From Shimia isoporae (GTDB lineage Bacteria; Pseudomonadota; Alphaproteobacteria; Rhodobacterales; Rhodobacteraceae), in contig NZ_SMGR01000001.1 in assembly GCF_004346865.1 (NCBI RefSeq), positions 1,240,001 through 1,304,000 of the forward strand: a DNA stretch of 64,000 nt, written 5' to 3'. The position numbers and the translations under genes are program-made. Positions 44,165 through 51,909 of the stretch are shown here, piece by piece. The notes under the pieces are model-generated. The model ran no database searches. It worked only from the letters and a program-made list of their open reading frames with translations, and had not been told where the DNA came from. Every line of letters starts with the position of its first letter. The first letter of the stretch is position 1.

Positions 44165-44303
44165 TCAGTTCGACAGGAATACGGGTTTCGGTCTGGGGTG
44201 CGGAAAAATCTGCCCCGAAAAATGGCCCGAAGTAGGCGTAGGCCACAAGGCCAATAATGCCAAGTAGCAACAGAATCGCCAACGCTCTTACGACTTTGCC
44301 CAT
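44154..44303 (-). CDS. 49-aa single-pass membrane protein
   Basis: Short gene not listed in most ORF scans. ATG 44303 follows GGGGAG by 5 bases. The protein is MGKVVRALAILLLLGIIG (a transmembrane helix, residues about 5-26, LVAYAYFG) followed by a short polar tail that ends IPVELNGS. The start of the 512-aa gene lies inside its last codons (11-base overlap), which argues that both are translated together. Function unknown; the size recalls membrane anchors of small regulatory or assembly proteins. Confidence 0.65.
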   Translation of the reverse strand: MGKVVRALAILLLLGIIGLVAYAYFGPFFGADFSAPQTETRIPVELNGS

Positions 44304-44421
44304 GAAACTCCCCAATTTCCTGCCTGTTTTAGGAAACTTATAACTGGCAATTCCCGCAAGATCACGTCATTCAATGCCGAACCGTTAATTTTGGCGAACC
44401 TTGGCCGATCGCGGGCGTGAG

Positions 44422-44967
44422 ATGACGTTTGACTTGAAAAAAACAGTGGTGATGGTGGGCATGATGGGGGCCGGCAAGACAGCCGTCGGCCGCGCAGTTG
44501 CCGCCAAACTCGGGGTGCCTTTTATCGACTCGGATGCGGAGATCGAAAAGGCGGCCAACATGACTATTGCCGAGATATTCGAGCGCGATGGAGAACCTTT
44601 TTTCCGGCGCAAGGAGACGCAGGTGATCGAGCGTTTGCTGGAGGAGGAGCGTTGCATCCTTTCCACAGGCGGTGGTGCTTTCTTATCTGAAGAAAATCGG
44701 ATGATGATCGCCGATAAGGGGGTTGCAGTCTGGCTGGACGCCGACGTTGATCTTCTGTGGTCACGCGTACGCCACAAGGACACGCGGCCGTTGCTGCGTA
44801 CGCCTGATCCGCGCAAGACGTTGGAAGAGATTTTCGCACAGCGCGTGCCTTTTTACAGCCAGGCCGAGTTGCCTGTGAAGGCTGTGGCGGGGCTTAGCAT
44901 TGAAGAAATGGCAGATCGGGTGATCGGCGAGATGGCTGGTCGTGACGATGTGCTTACGGAGAGCTGA
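44422..44967 (+). CDS. aroK: Shikimate kinase
   Basis: 181 aa from ATG 44422 (a TTG at 44401 is a poorer choice). It phosphorylates shikimate at O-3 with ATP in aromatic amino-acid synthesis. The Walker A is GMMGAGKTAVG; shikimate-binding residues sit in FIDSDAEIEK, FFRRKETQVI and STGGGAFLSEENR. The start is divergent from the 49-aa gene and 118 bp away. aroB follows 3 bases after the stop. Confidence 0.95.
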   Translation: MTFDLKKTVVMVGMMGAGKTAVGRAVAAKLGVPFIDSDAEIEKAANMTIAEIFERDGEPFFRRKETQVIERLLEEERCILSTGGGAFLSEENRMMIADKGVAVWLDADVDLLWSRVRHKDTRPLLRTPDPRKTLEEIFAQRVPFYSQAELPVKAVAGLSIEEMADRVIGEMAGRDDVLTES

Positions 44968-44970
44968 AAG

Positions 44971-46083
44971 ATGATGGAAACCGTACACGTCGGATTGGAC
45001 GAACGGGCATACGATATTCACATCGGGCCGGGCCTGCTCGCCAACAGCGGGGCGCTGATCGGGCCTTTACTGGCGCGCAAGCAAGTCTGTGTCGTGACGG
45101 ACGAAAATGTTTCAAAGCTTCATCTGGAAACGCTGAGAGCGGGTTTGGCGGCTGCAGGCATTTCCATGGAGGCGATCGTTCTGCCGGCAGGCGAGAGTAC
45201 CAAGTGCTGGCACTATTTGCAGGAGACCGTTGAGTGGTTGCTGGCGCAAAAGGTTGAACGGCGCGATCTGGTGGTGGCATTTGGCGGTGGCGTCATTGGC
45301 GATCTGACGGGGTTTGCTGCGGCAATTCTGCGCCGTGGGGTCGGATTTGTTCAGATCCCGACCAGCCTTTTGGCACAAGTGGACAGTTCTGTCGGGGGCA
45401 AGACCGGTATCAACTCTCCGGCAGGTAAAAACCTTATTGGGGCGTTTCACCAGCCAAAGATGGTTTTGGCAGATATCGATGTTCTCGGCACCATGACACC
45501 GCGTGACTTCCTCGCAGGTTACGGCGAAGTGGTGAAATACGGTTTGTTGGGAGACAGCGACTTTTTTGACTGGTTGGAAGCGCAGGGACCGGCATTGGCC
45601 AAAGGGGACATGGGCGCGCGAATTGCTGCGGTAAAGCGGTCCTGCAAAATGAAGGCCGAGATCGTTATGCGTGATGAGACCGAGCAGGGCGACCGGGCAT
45701 TGCTCAACCTCGGCCATACGTTTTGCCACGCTCTGGAGGCCGCGACAGGCTATGGTGACCGGCTATTGCACGGCGAAGGAGTTGCTGTCGGATGCGCGTT
45801 GGCGTTTGAACTGAGTGCACGTCTGGGCCTGTGCGCGCAGGAGGATCCGAGTCGGGTGCGTCAACACCTGAGCGAAATGGGAATGAAAGTGGACCTGAGC
45901 GACATTGACGGCGATCTGCCGGATGCCGACGGTCTTCTGGACCTGATGGGACAGGACAAGAAAGTTGTAGATGGGCAGCTGAGGTTCATTTTGGCGCGGG
46001 GGATCGGGCAGGCATTTGTGACCGCAGATGTGCCGCGCGATATCGTGCGTGATCTTCTGACAGAAGAGCTGAATCGCCGGTAA
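44971..46083 (+). CDS. aroB: 3-dehydroquinate synthase
   Basis: 370 aa. It converts DAHP to 3-dehydroquinate with NAD+ and Zn or Co. The nucleotide motif AFGGGVIGDLTGFAAA, the block PTSLLAQVDSSVGGKTGINSPAGKN and the metal His in the C-terminal half (NLGHTFCHALEAATGYGDRLLHGEGVAVG) are all present. GGAGAG lies 7 bases before the ATG, and the gene is coupled to aroK. A strong terminator follows. Confidence 0.97.
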   Translation: MMETVHVGLDERAYDIHIGPGLLANSGALIGPLLARKQVCVVTDENVSKLHLETLRAGLAAAGISMEAIVLPAGESTKCWHYLQETVEWLLAQKVERRDLVVAFGGGVIGDLTGFAAAILRRGVGFVQIPTSLLAQVDSSVGGKTGINSPAGKNLIGAFHQPKMVLADIDVLGTMTPRDFLAGYGEVVKYGLLGDSDFFDWLEAQGPALAKGDMGARIAAVKRSCKMKAEIVMRDETEQGDRALLNLGHTFCHALEAATGYGDRLLHGEGVAVGCALAFELSARLGLCAQEDPSRVRQHLSEMGMKVDLSDIDGDLPDADGLLDLMGQDKKVVDGQLRFILARGIGQAFVTADVPRDIVRDLLTEELNRR

Positions 46084-46088
46084 ACGCA

Positions 46089-46116
46089 AAAGTCGCCGGC
46101 GGTTACCGGCGACTTT
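46089..46116. terminator. Bidirectional terminator between aroB and the FAS1-RTX gene
   Basis: AAAGTCGCCGG/CGGTTA/CCGGCGACTTT: an 11-bp perfect stem between two converging genes, with short A and T flanks. Confidence 0.8.
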
Positions 46117-46136
46117 CGAGCTTTGTTCTGGCGACA

Positions 46137-47786
46137 TCAGATGAACATAAAGTCGCTTTCATCATAGTGGCCGTAGATCGTGATCGATCCGTTGTCGCCG
46201 GTGATGGTCGCGCCTCGTCCGCTTGTCGAGGTGGCGGCCTCGACTTCGTGGAAATTCGCAAACTCTGCGGCATCCAGAACGATTTTGTCACCGCCGCCGA
46301 AGTCACGGACGGTGTCGTTGCCCGACAATTCCGTAAAGTCGAAGTAGTCAGAGCCGTTGCCGCCGATCAGGAGGTCGTCGCCTTCGCCGCCATCGAGTGT
46401 GTCGTTGCCGCGACCACCGCCGAGGGTGTCATTGCCTTCACCACCGGAGAGGTAGTCCGCACCCCAGTTGCCGAAAATCTTGTCGTTGCCGTCGTCACCC
46501 ATGACAGCATCATTTCCGCGCCCGCCGAACATCAGGTCGTTGCCGTCTCCACCGTTCATGTCGTCGGAGCCGCGGTTGCCGTTCATACGGTCGTTGCCTG
46601 TGTCGCCAGCCATCATGTCGTTGCCAGCGCCACCGAACATGCGGTCATCACCGGAGCCGCCGAACATGGCGTCCTTACCCCAATTGCCCATGAGGAGATC
46701 GTTGCCGGCGCCACCAATCTGGATATCATCGCCAAACAGTCCGAAGAGGTTGTCGTTGGCTCCGCCGCCCATCTGAACGTCTGCGCCAAAACTGCCGATG
46801 TCGACAACTTTTTTCACGGTTCCTACATCGATCGGGAGAAGGACTTTGTCGATGACGTGAATCTCGCCGTTCGCGGTTTCGATGTCTGTCAGACCTTCGA
46901 CAAAATTGGGATCATCGCGGGAAGGATCGCCGTCACGAAGAGCGTTGCCCTCTACTGCGAAGCGGCCGCCATCAAGCGCGGTTTCGACCAAGCGGTCTGC
47001 TTGGATGTCCTCAAGGGATTTTCCGCCGGCCTGTACGTGGTAGAGCAGCACATCACGAACAAGATCGATGCCCAGAGCGCCCACAAGTGCGCCCGGTAGG
47101 TCTGCATCGGCAACACCGGTTGTATCAATGCCGAGTTCTTCGGCGAGCGAGCGGAATGCATCGTCTGTCGGAGCAAACACGGTGAAATCGTTGCTCCGGT
47201 CTGTGAACAAGCCGACCAGACCGGTTGCGACCAGTGCGCCAGTGAGAGCTTCAAATGCCGGGTTGGATGTCGCGACGTCTGCGATTGTGGGTTGCGGGGT
47301 TACCTCTGCGACGTCGATAGGAAGCAGAACGCGGTCGATCACGTGGATTACCCCGTTTGAGGCCGCGATGTCAGTCAGGCCCTCAACGAACTCCGGATCT
47401 TCGACTTCGGGGTCCGCGTCGTTCAGAGTGTCGCCGTCCACTCCGAAGCTAGCGTCGGTCAGCAATGTGTCTACTGAACCGGCAGCTTGAATGTCCGCCA
47501 GTGAACTGCTTCCTGCCTGAACGTGATAGAAGAGAACATTTGTCAAGGTGGGCACGCCAAGCGTGTTGACCAGTGCCACGGCAATATCGGTCTCCGTCAT
47601 ACCAGTGGTGTCGATGCCGAAGGTGTCTTCCGCGAGGCGTGTGAACGCTTCATCGGTGGGTGCGAAGACGGTGAAGTCGCCTGGGTTGGCGAATGTATCG
47701 ACAAGACCGGCGGCGCCGAGCGCTGCGACAAGAATGTCGAAGTTACCGTTGGTCGCGGCGATGGTCGCGATAGATTGCGTGGACAT
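46137..47786 (-). CDS. Double FAS1-domain RTX secreted protein
   Basis: 549 aa. Two fasciclin (FAS1) domains occupy about residues 1-158 and 160-315; each has the H1 (FTVFAPTDEAF, FTVFAPTDDAF) and H2-like (IHVIDRVLLPIDV, IHVIDKVLLPIDV) boxes. A calcium-binding RTX block (about 325-490) follows, with many GGxGxDxxx repeats (GGAGNDLL, GGSGDDRM, GGDGNDLM, GGEGNDTL). There is no Sec signal; RTX proteins are exported by type I secretion, but no transporter genes are here. FAS1 domains mediate adhesion, so a calcium-dependent surface or matrix adhesin is likely. The two halves being fused is the unusual feature. Confidence 0.85.
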   Translation of the reverse strand: MSTQSIATIAATNGNFDILVAALGAAGLVDTFANPGDFTVFAPTDEAFTRLAEDTFGIDTTGMTETDIAVALVNTLGVPTLTNVLFYHVQAGSSSLADIQAAGSVDTLLTDASFGVDGDTLNDADPEVEDPEFVEGLTDIAASNGVIHVIDRVLLPIDVAEVTPQPTIADVATSNPAFEALTGALVATGLVGLFTDRSNDFTVFAPTDDAFRSLAEELGIDTTGVADADLPGALVGALGIDLVRDVLLYHVQAGGKSLEDIQADRLVETALDGGRFAVEGNALRDGDPSRDDPNFVEGLTDIETANGEIHVIDKVLLPIDVGTVKKVVDIGSFGADVQMGGGANDNLFGLFGDDIQIGGAGNDLLMGNWGKDAMFGGSGDDRMFGGAGNDMMAGDTGNDRMNGNRGSDDMNGGDGNDLMFGGRGNDAVMGDDGNDKIFGNWGADYLSGGEGNDTLGGGRGNDTLDGGEGDDLLIGGNGSDYFDFTELSGNDTVRDFGGGDKIVLDAAEFANFHEVEAATSTSGRGATITGDNGSITIYGHYDESDFMFI

Positions 47787-47875
47787 AATGTTCTCCCTGA
47801 ATTTGCAATGAAGCGGTTACGGGGAGGTCTGTGATGCGGTTTATTGACGTTAGGTAACAAACGCGTGGGTAGGTC

Positions 47876-47900
47876 GTGAGGACGGCTTGACCGTCCTCAC
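47876..47900 (-). terminator. Hairpin after pepT
   Basis: GTGAGGACGG/CTTGA/CCGTCCTCAC: a 10-bp perfect stem 9 bases beyond the pepT stop at 47909 on the - strand. No T-run follows, so it may act with the 122-bp gap or as a leader structure. Confidence 0.6.
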
Positions 47901-47908
47901 AAAGAGGT

Positions 47909-49153
47909 TCAGCGCGCAGCGCGATCAATGATGGTCAGGATTGTTTTCGTCGCAAGCGCCATGTCCTGTACGGAAATCCATTCGAGCGGACCGTGAATTT
48001 CCATCATGCCGGTGAACAGGTTGGGGCAGGGTACGCCGAGCTCGGTGAGACGCGATCCGTCAGTACCGCCGCGGATCGGGACAGATTTCGGATCCATGCC
48101 GAGTTCTCGCATTGCGTCTCGAGCGAGATCTACGGGTGTCATGTCATCTTCGAGCCAGTAGCGCATATTCCGGTACTGCTTGGTAATCTCGCAAGACACC
48201 TTGGCGCCGGGAAAGTCGGCTTCTGCCTTGGCACAGACAGCCTGCAGGCGCGCGCCTCTTTCTGCGAGTCCTTCCAGCTCGAAATCACGGATAATGAAGC
48301 GCAGCGTGGTTTCAGAGCTTCCGCCATCCTGTGCGTAGATGTGGGTGAACCCCTGTGTGCCATCCGTTGTTTCAGGCGTCGTGCCATCCTCGTCGAGTGC
48401 AGATGTGATCGCCGCGGCCACATGCAGCGCGTTGACCATCTTGTCTTTGGCGTAACCCGGATGGGCCGAAACGCCTGAAATCGTGACAACTGCACCGTCG
48501 GCTGAGAAGGTCTCATACTCCATGGTGCCACGCTTGGCGCCATCAAGTGTATAAGCGAAGTCAACGCCGAAGTCTTCCGGCAAAGCGTCGTCCACACCCC
48601 GCCCGATTTCCTCGTCCGGTGTAAAAGCCAGACGCACTTTGCCGTGTTTGAGCCCCGGCGTGCTAAGCAAGTGTTCGGCCATCGTCATGATGATCGCAAC
48701 GCCGGCTTTGTCGTCAGCGCCCAACAGGGTAAGGCCACTTGCGGTGATGATGTCATCTCCTACACGGTCCCCAAGATAGTCGGATGTTTCTGCGTTCAGA
48801 ACGAGATCCGCATTGTCGGGGAAGGTGATGTCGGTGCCGCTCCAGGCCCGGTGGACCCGGGGCTTCACATTTGCGGCGTTGAACTGTGGTGCAGTGTCCA
48901 CGTGGGCGCAAAACCCGATGGTCGGGGCATTGGGATCGGTGGCCGGCACTGTGGCGAGCAACGCGCCATAGCTGGTCAACTCGATATCCGAGGCGCCGAT
49001 CTTTTCCAGTTCGGCTTGCAAGTGGCGCTGCACATCCAACTGAATGGCGGTTGACGGTTTGGAGGGCGAGTGTTCGTCGCTCTGGCTGTCTATTTCGCAG
49101 TACGCCACGAGACGTTGCTCGAGGGCTTTGTCAAAAGAAGATGTGTCGGTCAC
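47909..49153 (-). CDS. pepT: Peptidase T (tripeptidase)
   Basis: 414 aa with a GTG start (GAGGAAG upstream). It removes the N-terminal residue from tripeptides using two zinc ions (M20 family). The metal ligands and nearby motifs are in FCAHVDTAPQFNAAN (HxD), GADDKAGVAII, FTPDEEIGRGVD, and the C-terminal IRGGTDGSRLTELGVPCPNLFTGMMEIHGPLEW. An 18-bp inverted repeat lies 12 bases upstream. Confidence 0.95.
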   Translation of the reverse strand: MTDTSSFDKALEQRLVAYCEIDSQSDEHSPSKPSTAIQLDVQRHLQAELEKIGASDIELTSYGALLATVPATDPNAPTIGFCAHVDTAPQFNAANVKPRVHRAWSGTDITFPDNADLVLNAETSDYLGDRVGDDIITASGLTLLGADDKAGVAIIMTMAEHLLSTPGLKHGKVRLAFTPDEEIGRGVDDALPEDFGVDFAYTLDGAKRGTMEYETFSADGAVVTISGVSAHPGYAKDKMVNALHVAAAITSALDEDGTTPETTDGTQGFTHIYAQDGGSSETTLRFIIRDFELEGLAERGARLQAVCAKAEADFPGAKVSCEITKQYRNMRYWLEDDMTPVDLARDAMRELGMDPKSVPIRGGTDGSRLTELGVPCPNLFTGMMEIHGPLEWISVQDMALATKTILTIIDRAAR

Positions 49154-49164
49154 GCTGCTTCCTC

Positions 49165-49182
49165 GGTGAATGATCGTTCACC
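49165..49182. promoter_or_regulatory. Palindrome upstream of pepT
   Basis: GGTGAA-TGATCG-TTCACC, 6-bp arms, 12 bases before the pepT start. It is a possible operator; no regulator gene is adjacent. Confidence 0.4.
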
Positions 49183-49218
49183 ACAGTCTTAGCGGCTCGC
49201 ATGAGCGGGCGAAAGGGC

Positions 49219-49250
49219 AAAGAAAAAGGCCACGCCAAAGCGCAGCCTTT
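49219..49250 (-). terminator. Intrinsic terminator after ssb
   Basis: On the - strand AAAGGC-TG-CGC and GCG-TG-GCCTTT form an interrupted stem followed by TTTTTCTTTG. It ends the ssb transcript. Confidence 0.7.
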
Positions 49251-49271
49251 GCAGTTTTGATCCAATCGGGA

Positions 49272-49790
49272 TCAGAACGGAATTTCGTCGTCCAGATCTC
49301 GGGATGGGGCACCGCCGCCGCCTTGCTGGCCGCCACCGCCGCCGAAGCTGCCGCCCTGATCGTATCCGCCACCCTGATCGTATCCGCCGCCAAAGCCACC
49401 GCCTTGGCCGCCGCCATAACCGCCGCCATCGCCACCGGAGCGCCCGTCGAGCATGGTCAGAACACCATCAAATCCCTGCAAGACAACTTCTGTGGAGTAA
49501 CGGTCCTGACCGGATTGGTCCTGCCATTTACGCGTTTGCAATTTGCCTTCCACATAAACTTTTGAGCCTTTGCGCAGGTATTGCTCGGCAATGCGTACGA
49601 GGCCTTCCTGAAAAATTGCGACAGAGTGCCATTCAGTGCGCTCGCGGCGTTCACCGGTGTTGCGGTCTTTCCACTGTTCGGAAGTCGCGATACGCAGGTT
49701 GCAGACCTTGCCGCCGTTCTGGAAGGTGCGCACCTCGGGGTCGCGCCCCAGGTTGCCAATGAGAATAACCTTGTTCACCGATCCGGCCAT
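49272..49790 (-). CDS. ssb: Single-stranded DNA-binding protein
   Basis: 172 aa from ATG 49790 (14 more residues are open upstream but not conserved). OB-fold start [18 protein letters not shown], followed by TEWHSVAIF, ending in a long Gly-rich linker (about 115-160) and the conserved acidic tip DDEIPF that binds partner proteins in replication and repair. It lies next to pepT; the SOS box seen at uvrA is not found here. Confidence 0.97.
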   Translation of the reverse strand: MAGSVNKVILIGNLGRDPEVRTFQNGGKVCNLRIATSEQWKDRNTGERRERTEWHSVAIFQEGLVRIAEQYLRKGSKVYVEGKLQTRKWQDQSGQDRYSTEVVLQGFDGVLTMLDGRSGGDGGGYGGGQGGGFGGGYDQGGGYDQGGSFGGGGGQQGGGGAPSRDLDDEIPF

Positions 49791-49993
49791 GCGCCTTGTC
49801 TCCCGTGGAATCTGTTGTTTGGTTCGGGCCACCTTACACCATTGGTGCAGGGGGATGGAAAGCCGATTCTTGCACCCAGATGGTTACCGAAAGGTTGATT
49901 AAAATTCACCCTATCAGCACGCGGGGCGTCGGAATTGATCTTGGGTTTGGACTACGCTACAAATTTTGCAACCTAAGTCAGGGCAGTGTGGGC

Positions 49994-50581
49994 ATGGTAT
50001 TGCGCAAGGTTATCGGTGCGACAATGATCGCGGTTTTGGCAAGTGCCCCCGTGATGGCGCAGACTGTGTCGTCCAAGTCCAAAGCCCGTGTTTTCAAGAA
50101 TCAGACCAAGGTTCTGGATGGGCGGGCCTCCGAACAGTATCGCGGATCTGTGCGTTTGAAGCCGCAACCGATTTACACTCCGTCCAAATGGGGGGATGGC
50201 AGCTATCGCGGAACGTATTCCGGACCTTATCTTGCCATGGCGCGCGAGGCGGCTTTGTTGCACGGCATCCCGGTTGACCTCTTTCTCAAACTGGTAAAGC
50301 AAGAGAGCAATTGGAATGCAGCTGCGAAATCCCACAAAGGGGCACTTGGCCTCGCGCAATTGATGCCCGCGACCGCGCGAGCCTTGCGGGTAGACCCGCT
50401 TGATCCGCAGCAAAATTTGGAAGGCGGTGCTCGGTATCTCAAGGCTCAGTATCTGCGTTTCGGCTCATGGCGGTTGGCTTTGGCGGCCTACAACGCGGGA
50501 CCGGAAGCGGTACAGAAATATGGGGGTATTCCTCCATATAAGGAAACGCAGAACTACGTGCGGGTTATTCTGGGAGGCTAA
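49994..50581 (+). CDS. Lytic transglycosylase (SLT family)
   Basis: 195 aa from ATG 49994. A signal peptide ([13 protein letters not shown]) leads to a periplasmic protein. The SLT domain has the catalytic Glu in [32 protein letters not shown] and the closing [23 protein letters not shown] block. It cleaves peptidoglycan, giving 1,6-anhydro-muropeptides of the kind anmK recycles. The frame is open for 66 codons upstream over the ssb promoter, which I leave out. A degenerate FNR-like sequence lies at 49895-49908. Confidence 0.88.
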   Translation: MVLRKVIGATMIAVLASAPVMAQTVSSKSKARVFKNQTKVLDGRASEQYRGSVRLKPQPIYTPSKWGDGSYRGTYSGPYLAMAREAALLHGIPVDLFLKLVKQESNWNAAAKSHKGALGLAQLMPATARALRVDPLDPQQNLEGGARYLKAQYLRFGSWRLALAAYNAGPEAVQKYGGIPPYKETQNYVRVILGG

Positions 50582-50623
50582 GTCTTCTCAGCGCAACTCT
50601 TTCCAGACAAATTTTATCAGCTA

Positions 50624-50637
50624 TTGATTTCTATCAA
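50624..50637. promoter_or_regulatory. FNR/Dnr-type box upstream of the peroxidase gene
   Basis: TTGAT-TTCT-ATCAA matches TTGAT-N4-ATCAA exactly. It lies 58 bases before the peroxidase start, a typical activator place. A 6-bp inverted repeat (CGACCA / TGGTCG, 50641-50660) follows. Confidence 0.7.
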
Positions 50638-50695
50638 ACCCGACCACAGGTGCATGGTCGAATGTCATGTACGAATTATCTGAAGGTTCCAATCT

Positions 50696-51832
50696 ATGCA
50701 TCTGACCCGCTCGGCAATCGCGTTGTGTTTGTGTTTTTCGGCATCCGGCGGCGTGGCTGCCCCTTTTGAGAGCGTCGAGGCATTGGGCGAAGCCTTGTTT
50801 CATGATGAAAACCTGTCTCTGAATCGCACGCAATCCTGTGCGACGTGCCATGATCCTGACGTTGCTTTTGTTGACCCGCGCACGACGGATGCAGGGCGGG
50901 CAGTATCGCTTGGCGATGATGGCGTCTCGCTTGGCGGTCGTAACTCACCAACGGCCAGCTATGCAGCCTTTGTCCCCGAGTTTGATCGCGAGTGGGACGG
51001 GGATGCCGAAGGCGGATTGTTTTGGGACGGTCGGGCCGACACGCTGGAGGAACAGGCGGGTGGGCCACCGCTCAATCCCGTGGAAATGGGGATGCCTGAC
51101 AAAGCGTCGGTGGTTTCACGGCTAAAGGCCAATCCGGACTATGTCGTGTCTATGGAGGCGCTGTTTTCGCCGGGAGTGCTTGAGGATGCAGAGGCGGGTT
51201 ATGCGGCCATGACGCAAGCGATCGCAGCCTTTGAGCGAACGGACGTGTTTGCGCCCTTTGATAGTAAGTACGACCGCTATCTGCGCGGCGAGGTGACACT
51301 ATCGAAAGAGGAAGAGCTTGGTCGCGTATTGTTCTTTTCCGAGCAGTTCACCAACTGTGCCGAATGCCATCAGCTGAGACGCAGTCAGACGCACCCGCAA
51401 GAAACATTCAGCAACTACGAGTATCACAACATCGGCGTTCCCGTGAACAGCGTTTTGCAGGAAGTGCTTGGTGAAAAGGGATTTGTCGACAAAGGTTTGC
51501 TGGATAATCCTGATGTAAAAAAGACTAAGCACATGGGAAAATTTCGAACGCCGACTCTGCGAAATGTCGCGGTAACCGGCCCCTACATGCACAATGGCGC
51601 GTTCGAAGACCTTCGCACTGTCGTCTTGTTCTATAACAAGTACAATTCCAAGGACCCAAAGAGGCAGATCAATCCGGAGACTGGCGAGGTTTGGAAGGCG
51701 CCCGAGGTTGCGCATTCTCTGTCCGTTGAAGAACTGACGGAGGGGCCTGCACTGGATGACCAAAGAATTGATGCGCTTGTGGCCTTTATGAAGACTCTCA
51801 CCGATGCAAGGTATGAACACTTGCTTGAATAG
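50696..51832 (+). CDS. Di-haem cytochrome c peroxidase family protein
   Basis: 378 aa. A signal peptide ends GGVAA. Two c-type haem motifs are present: CATCH (Cys48, Cys51, His52) and CAECH (Cys221, Cys224, His225). The late FRTPTLRNVAVTGPYMHNG block carries a candidate Met axial ligand, as in bacterial cytochrome c peroxidases; MauG-type proteins have a Tyr there. It would reduce H2O2 in the periplasm with electrons from cytochrome c. A perfect FNR box upstream implies induction at low oxygen. A cytochrome partner is not encoded nearby. Confidence 0.9.
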   Translation: MHLTRSAIALCLCFSASGGVAAPFESVEALGEALFHDENLSLNRTQSCATCHDPDVAFVDPRTTDAGRAVSLGDDGVSLGGRNSPTASYAAFVPEFDREWDGDAEGGLFWDGRADTLEEQAGGPPLNPVEMGMPDKASVVSRLKANPDYVVSMEALFSPGVLEDAEAGYAAMTQAIAAFERTDVFAPFDSKYDRYLRGEVTLSKEEELGRVLFFSEQFTNCAECHQLRRSQTHPQETFSNYEYHNIGVPVNSVLQEVLGEKGFVDKGLLDNPDVKKTKHMGKFRTPTLRNVAVTGPYMHNGAFEDLRTVVLFYNKYNSKDPKRQINPETGEVWKAPEVAHSLSVEELTEGPALDDQRIDALVAFMKTLTDARYEHLLE

Positions 51833-51846
51833 ACGATTGACGTAGG

Positions 51847-51875
51847 GACGCCTTTGCAAATGGGCGTCTTGTCCT
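51847..51875 (+). terminator. Terminator after the peroxidase gene
   Basis: GACGCC/TTTGCAAATG/GGCGTC: a 6-bp stem followed by TTGTCCTTC. It is a weak terminator, in the 77-bp gap before the M20 peptidase. Confidence 0.5.
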
Positions 51876-51909
51876 TCTAGGGTGAGCAAAATCGCCTGGG
51901 GAGGGACGG

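Noticed and set aside
46300-46790. Periodic DNA in the RTX region that looks like a short-repeat array
   Set aside because: The period comes from the coded GGxGxDxxx nonapeptides; units vary and there are no spacers, so it is not a CRISPR.
49895-49908. TTGAT-TAAA-ATTCA as a second FNR box before the lytic transglycosylase
   Set aside because: The second half has two mismatches to ATCAA, so the evidence is too weak.
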